Source of the DNA: Cerasibacillus sp036516575
GTDB taxonomy: Bacteria; Bacillota; Bacilli; Bacillales; Amphibacillaceae
Direction of reading: 5' to 3'
DNA: 64,000 bases
Assembly (NCBI RefSeq): GCF_036516575.1
Contig: NZ_DATBTY010000034.1
Coordinates: forward strand, 1 to 64,000
Position numbers and translations under genes: made by a program. This document shows, piece by piece, positions 62,001 through 64,000 of the stretch. The notes beneath the pieces were generated by a model. That model did no database searches. It was not told where the DNA came from and saw only the letters and a program-made list of their open reading frames with translations. Every line of letters begins with the position of its first letter. Position 1 is the stretch's first letter.

Positions 62001-62855
62001 GCAAGTGACCATGAACCCGTCTTAGCACAAATTGACTTGACGGCTAATGAAGAACCAACAGAACAAGTAGCCACAGTCATTGCATCACATGAATCAGGTG
62101 AAGTAGACTTAGGTACCGAAATCGAATTAATGACAGCGACAGAAGATGCCATCATTTACTACACAACAGATGGAACCGAACCAACAGCAGCAAACGGCAC
62201 ACCATATGATGAGCCAATTGTCGTAACAGAAGATATGTTAATTAAAGCGGTTGCTATTAAAGATGGATTTTTACCAAGTGATGTGACAACATTTAACTAT
62301 ACAGTTAAACAAGATGTACAAACAGGTTCACTCATTATTCGCCATATCGAAATAGATGAAACCGGTCAAGAAGTGCGTGAGTTATCAGTTATCAAACAAA
62401 CGGATTTAAACGTTGGAGAAACATACGTTACAAAACCATTAGAACTTGACGGCTATTCACTTGTTGAAGTAGATGGCGAGGCAACAGGTACAATCATAGC
62501 TGGTACAACAACGATCACCTATAAATATGCAAAAGATGATCAGGATGACAAACAAAAAAACCCAGTCCCACCTGGTCATAAAGACAAAGATAAGAACAAT
62601 GGTAAAAAAGATAAAGATCATAAAAATAAAGACAAAGGTAAAGGTAATAAAAACAAAAATAAGAACAAAGGTCAGCATAAAGGACCTCAAAACAAGAACA
62701 AGCGTGCCAATGATCAAGCAAAATATAAGGGAAAAGGACAGAATGGTAAAAAATTACCCAACACCTCTACCCAAACGTATAATTTTTTATTTGTTGGTGG
62801 TAGCCTCATATTGATAGGTTCAACATTTATAATATATAAACGTCGAGATGCGTAA
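59037..62855 (+). CDS. Cell-wall-anchored multidomain endonuclease (EEP family, LPNTS)
   Basis: A 1272-residue surface nuclease. After a signal peptide (to about 36) come OB-fold domains like those of YhcR (about 40-150 and 158-250, then a third), a chitobiase-type domain (near 335-420), further OB-like domains and an endonuclease/exonuclease/phosphatase domain (about 690-1000). Its catalytic residues are all visible: AAYNVENF, GLTEIQDN, NHLNSKR, LGDMNDFE, LDHIL and ASDHEPV. A second chitobiase-type domain, a MucBP-like repeat (LIIRHIEIDETGQ), a Lys-rich linker and LPNTS plus anchor follow. ATG 59037 follows AAAGGAG. Resembles B. subtilis YhcR (LPDTS) in role, not domain for domain. Confidence 0.9.
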   Translation: MRKTAFHRRQQKLLAYVSIIVLLISNLAFVSPTQANEGVISVEEAIANNSGTKTVEGYVVGFIKSQTNVTNDPSEFTADTNMAIASSPTETNLDNMLFVQIAKSFRAEFGLQSNPDNLGKKVQVTGSLEPYFTKPGLKSPSAMTFVDDTEAPDPGEELELITIKEARDQQTGDVKVKGVVTAKLKNTIHIQDDTAALAIRPPNLDVEIGDEVSVSGTLQEYRNLLQLDQTTIEEKHGKRAVAAKIVTGEDVNNEENESKLVTVKRVTLTADQQGNGWANYEATDGTEFVVRDEQDNLGLEIGTTYDSITGIITQFDDIYQIIPRNQQDIIQDESRVRPVYATPSQGEVPIGTEVALKSNTEGAQIYYTLDGTDPSDTNGERYQQPLEISEDTTIKAIAIKDGQKASEVTTFVYTVYDPAKKMQIHDIQGAGHESPLKGTVVTDIEGIVTYTYNIRGSHYFHMQAEEENYDDNPHTSEAIIIYTGRAENISVGDRVVVEGKVDEYYIDGYDDRQQTDLSVTQINARDDRGGSIEVVESNVDLPAPETITSIDIPERMIGPDGFSTFDPELNAIDFWESLEGMRVEVAPSKAIAPQQHGDLVVATEEFATETIHGGIRLKEDKANAQFIQFKLHPNVTARGFKVKTGDQLTGPVTGVVNYGFQNYKVYADLADVEAVFQEGSTEPKQTKIEKDEEKLSVAAYNVENFSANTQETSHEKANNIARAIVQDMQSPDIIGLTEIQDNNGTEAGPNNADASETYQRLIEVIEEAGGPTYDYVNINPAYNEDGGAPNSNIRVGFIYNPERVSLKDGASGSATDTTTYENGELSLNPGRISPTDEAFMNSRKPLAAQFEFAGESVVVVANHLNSKRGDQPLFGKHQPPQLKSETQRMKQAALINNFIKEIKADNPEENVIVLGDMNDFEFSNPLQTLKGEELTNMIDFVPENERYTYIYQGNSQVLDHILVSNHLAMQTEVDILHINADFTPMHGRASDHEPVLAQIDLTANEEPTEQVATVIASHESGEVDLGTEIELMTATEDAIIYYTTDGTEPTAANGTPYDEPIVVTEDMLIKAVAIKDGFLPSDVTTFNYTVKQDVQTGSLIIRHIEIDETGQEVRELSVIKQTDLNVGETYVTKPLELDGYSLVEVDGEATGTIIAGTTTITYKYAKDDQDDKQKNPVPPGHKDKDKNNGKKDKDHKNKDKGKGNKNKNKNKGQHKGPQNKNKRANDQAKYKGKGQNGKKLPNTSTQTYNFLFVGGSLILIGSTFIIYKRRDA

Positions 62856-62859
62856 GTCT

Positions 62860-62898
62860 AAAGCTTGTAGGAATGATTCATTCCTACAAGCTTTTTAA
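62860..62898 (+). terminator. Intrinsic terminator of the nuclease gene
   Basis: AAAGCTTGTAGGAATGA pairs with TCATTCCTACAAGCTTT, followed by TT. Confidence 0.9.
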
Positions 62899-63030
62899 TG
62901 ACAATTAAAACTAGCACATCATCACCTAGTAATCTATAGTTGTTTTTGAAAAAATTCCCCCCCATAATCAGCGCCAAAGCAACATTTTGTAACAAAACTT
63001 ATGAAAATCGTAAAAAAATTGATGATAGAG

Positions 63031-63060
63031 GTATAGTTTATAAGTTTTCTGAACAGAATG
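63031..63060 (+). promoter_or_regulatory. Candidate sigma-F promoter of spoIIQ
   Basis: GTATA (63031-63035), a 15-base spacer and GAACAGAATG (63051-63060) match GYATA-15-GGnnAnAnTR with one mismatch. spoIIQ is a known sigma-F gene. The implied leader is very short. Confidence 0.6.
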
Positions 63061-63078
63061 GTTGCTGAGGTGATGAAT

Positions 63079-63933
63079 ATGAAAGAAGAAAATAAAGGCA
63101 CTCCTAAAAATGCATGGAGTCGCCTGTATCGTAAAAAGTGGTTTTTTCCAGCGGTTTATCTAGGTGCTGCAGCCCTTCTGTTAACTCTAGTTATTTGGTT
63201 CCAAGGTGGAAATAAGCAACAACCAGAGGCTGAAGGAGATCTCTACAAGCCAAATGAACATAATCAAGAGGCAGTACCTGTCGTTGATCAAGATGAAGTC
63301 ATTAAAATGCCAGTCAAAGACGGTGCACAAATGGAAGTAGCTACGAAATTTTATGACTATGATGCAGATCAAAAAGACCGTCTAGCCGCATTAGTTTACC
63401 ACAATAGTCGCTATTATCAAAGTACTGGAATTGACCTTGTTGCAGAAAATGGTGAAACATTTGAAGTACTCGCTGCTTTAAGTGGAACCGTTTCCGAAGT
63501 CAAAGAAGATCCACTCCTTGGAAATGTCGTCAGCTTAGATCACGGGAACGATGTTATGACCTATTATGCGAGTCTCGCTGATGTTGATGTCAAAGTCGGT
63601 GAGAAAATTAAACAAGGTGATGTCCTCGGCACAGCGGGAAAAAACTTATTTGGAAAAGACCATGGTAACCACGTCCATTTTGAATTAAGAAAGAACGACA
63701 AAGAAGTCAACCCAGAACTTTACTTCAACCAACCAGTAAGTAAATTAGATGAGGTTGTCAAAAAGGACGAAGGAGAAAATCCAGTTGACGCTGATGAAAA
63801 TGGTGACAACCCTGCTGATGAGAACGAGGACAATCCAACAGACGAAGATAAAGCAGATGAAACACCAGAAACCGAAGACACAGACCACGACGAAACAAAC
63901 CAAACAGATAAAGAAGAAAAACAAGATCAATAA
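63079..63933 (+). CDS. spoIIQ: Stage II sporulation protein Q (SpoIIQ)
   Basis: A 284-residue forespore protein that zips with mother-cell SpoIIIAH during engulfment and forms the channel between the cells. A basic N-terminus, one membrane helix (about residues 24-44) and a LytM/M23 domain (about 110-230) are visible. The first zinc His of M23 (HxGxD) is Ser here (STGID), while HVHFE is kept; loss of metal binding is usual for Bacillus SpoIIQ. The C-terminal 55 residues are an acidic Asp/Glu/Asn/Pro tail. ATG 63079 follows GAGGTGAT. Confidence 0.92.
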   Translation: MKEENKGTPKNAWSRLYRKKWFFPAVYLGAAALLLTLVIWFQGGNKQQPEAEGDLYKPNEHNQEAVPVVDQDEVIKMPVKDGAQMEVATKFYDYDADQKDRLAALVYHNSRYYQSTGIDLVAENGETFEVLAALSGTVSEVKEDPLLGNVVSLDHGNDVMTYYASLADVDVKVGEKIKQGDVLGTAGKNLFGKDHGNHVHFELRKNDKEVNPELYFNQPVSKLDEVVKKDEGENPVDADENGDNPADENEDNPTDEDKADETPETEDTDHDETNQTDKEEKQDQ

Positions 63934-63945
63934 TATGATTGGTAA

Positions 63946-63979
63946 AATCCCGAATCCATCTGTGATTCGGGATTTTTTT
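63946..63979 (+). terminator. Intrinsic terminator of spoIIQ
   Basis: AATCCCGAATC pairs with GATTCGGGATT, followed by seven T. Confidence 0.9.
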
Positions 63980-64000
63980 CGTTTAGAAAAACAATCGCGC

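Overview
The window is a stretch of Bacillaceae chromosome (low-GC, endospore-forming Firmicute). The evidence is gene content and order: it follows the Bacillus subtilis ywfO-ywhE, ywiB, rpoE-pyrG-spo0F-fbaA-tal-murAB-glpX-rho-rpmE-tdk-prfA-prmC-spoIIR-ywlBCDEFG-glyA-upp-atp-ywzB-murAA-spoIID-spoIIQ segment almost gene for gene. It also carries sporulation genes (spo0F, spoIIR, spoIID, spoIIQ, pbpG). An Oceanobacillus/Virgibacillus-like relative is plausible, but the species cannot be named from the sequence. All genes except pbpG run on the + strand. The c subunit has the ordinary GxGxGxG helix, not the alkaliphile AxAxAxA motif. No rRNA, tRNA, CRISPR array, prophage or intact insertion sequence was seen.

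Layout. 1-5.1 kb: end of ywfO, then ywgA, ywhD, the forespore-type penicillin-binding protein gene pbpG (minus strand) and ywiB. 5.2-13.0 kb: a fatty-acid beta-oxidation cluster (fadF, thiolase, 3-hydroxyacyl-CoA dehydrogenase, two acyl-CoA dehydrogenases) closed by a TetR regulator, with candidate operators at two promoters. 13.1-20.2 kb: rpoE, pyrG, spo0F, fbaA, tal, murAB, glpX. 20.3-20.9 kb: a tandem array of 52-bp repeats. 21.2-33.5 kb: rho, a zinc-free type B L31 gene, tdk, prfA, prmC, spoIIR, ywlB, a DnaA-box cluster, ywlC, mntP, ywlE, a chemotaxis receptor, rpiB, ywlG and glyA. 33.8-36.9 kb: upp and a secreted subtilase. 37.2-44.6 kb: the complete atpIBEFHAGDC operon. 44.8-46.8 kb: ywzB and murAA. 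47.0-48.0 kb: a second, larger 52-bp repeat array. 48.3-55.0 kb: a beta-lactamase-fold serine hydrolase and an oligopeptide ABC transporter (oppBCDAF). 55.3-64 kb: spoIID, two sortase-anchored cell-wall enzymes (5'-nucleotidase and endonuclease) and spoIIQ.

Most striking points. (i) The CTP synthase has glycine where the glutaminase-domain nucleophilic cysteine should be, while its promoter and leader keep the features of CTP-sensing reiterative-transcription control. (ii) Two long non-coding arrays share one 52-bp unit, have exact 52-bp periodicity without indels (about five helical turns), and include a junction between two sequence subtypes. (iii) The surface 5'-nucleotidase is preceded by four PhoP-type direct repeats at 11-bp spacing, and next to it sits an LPxTG nuclease; together they look like a phosphate-scavenging module acting on extracellular nucleic acid. 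(iv) A DnaA-box cluster lies upstream of ywlC. (v) YwlE carries a roughly 58-residue helical insertion. Sites such as promoters and operators were found by eye and are predictions.
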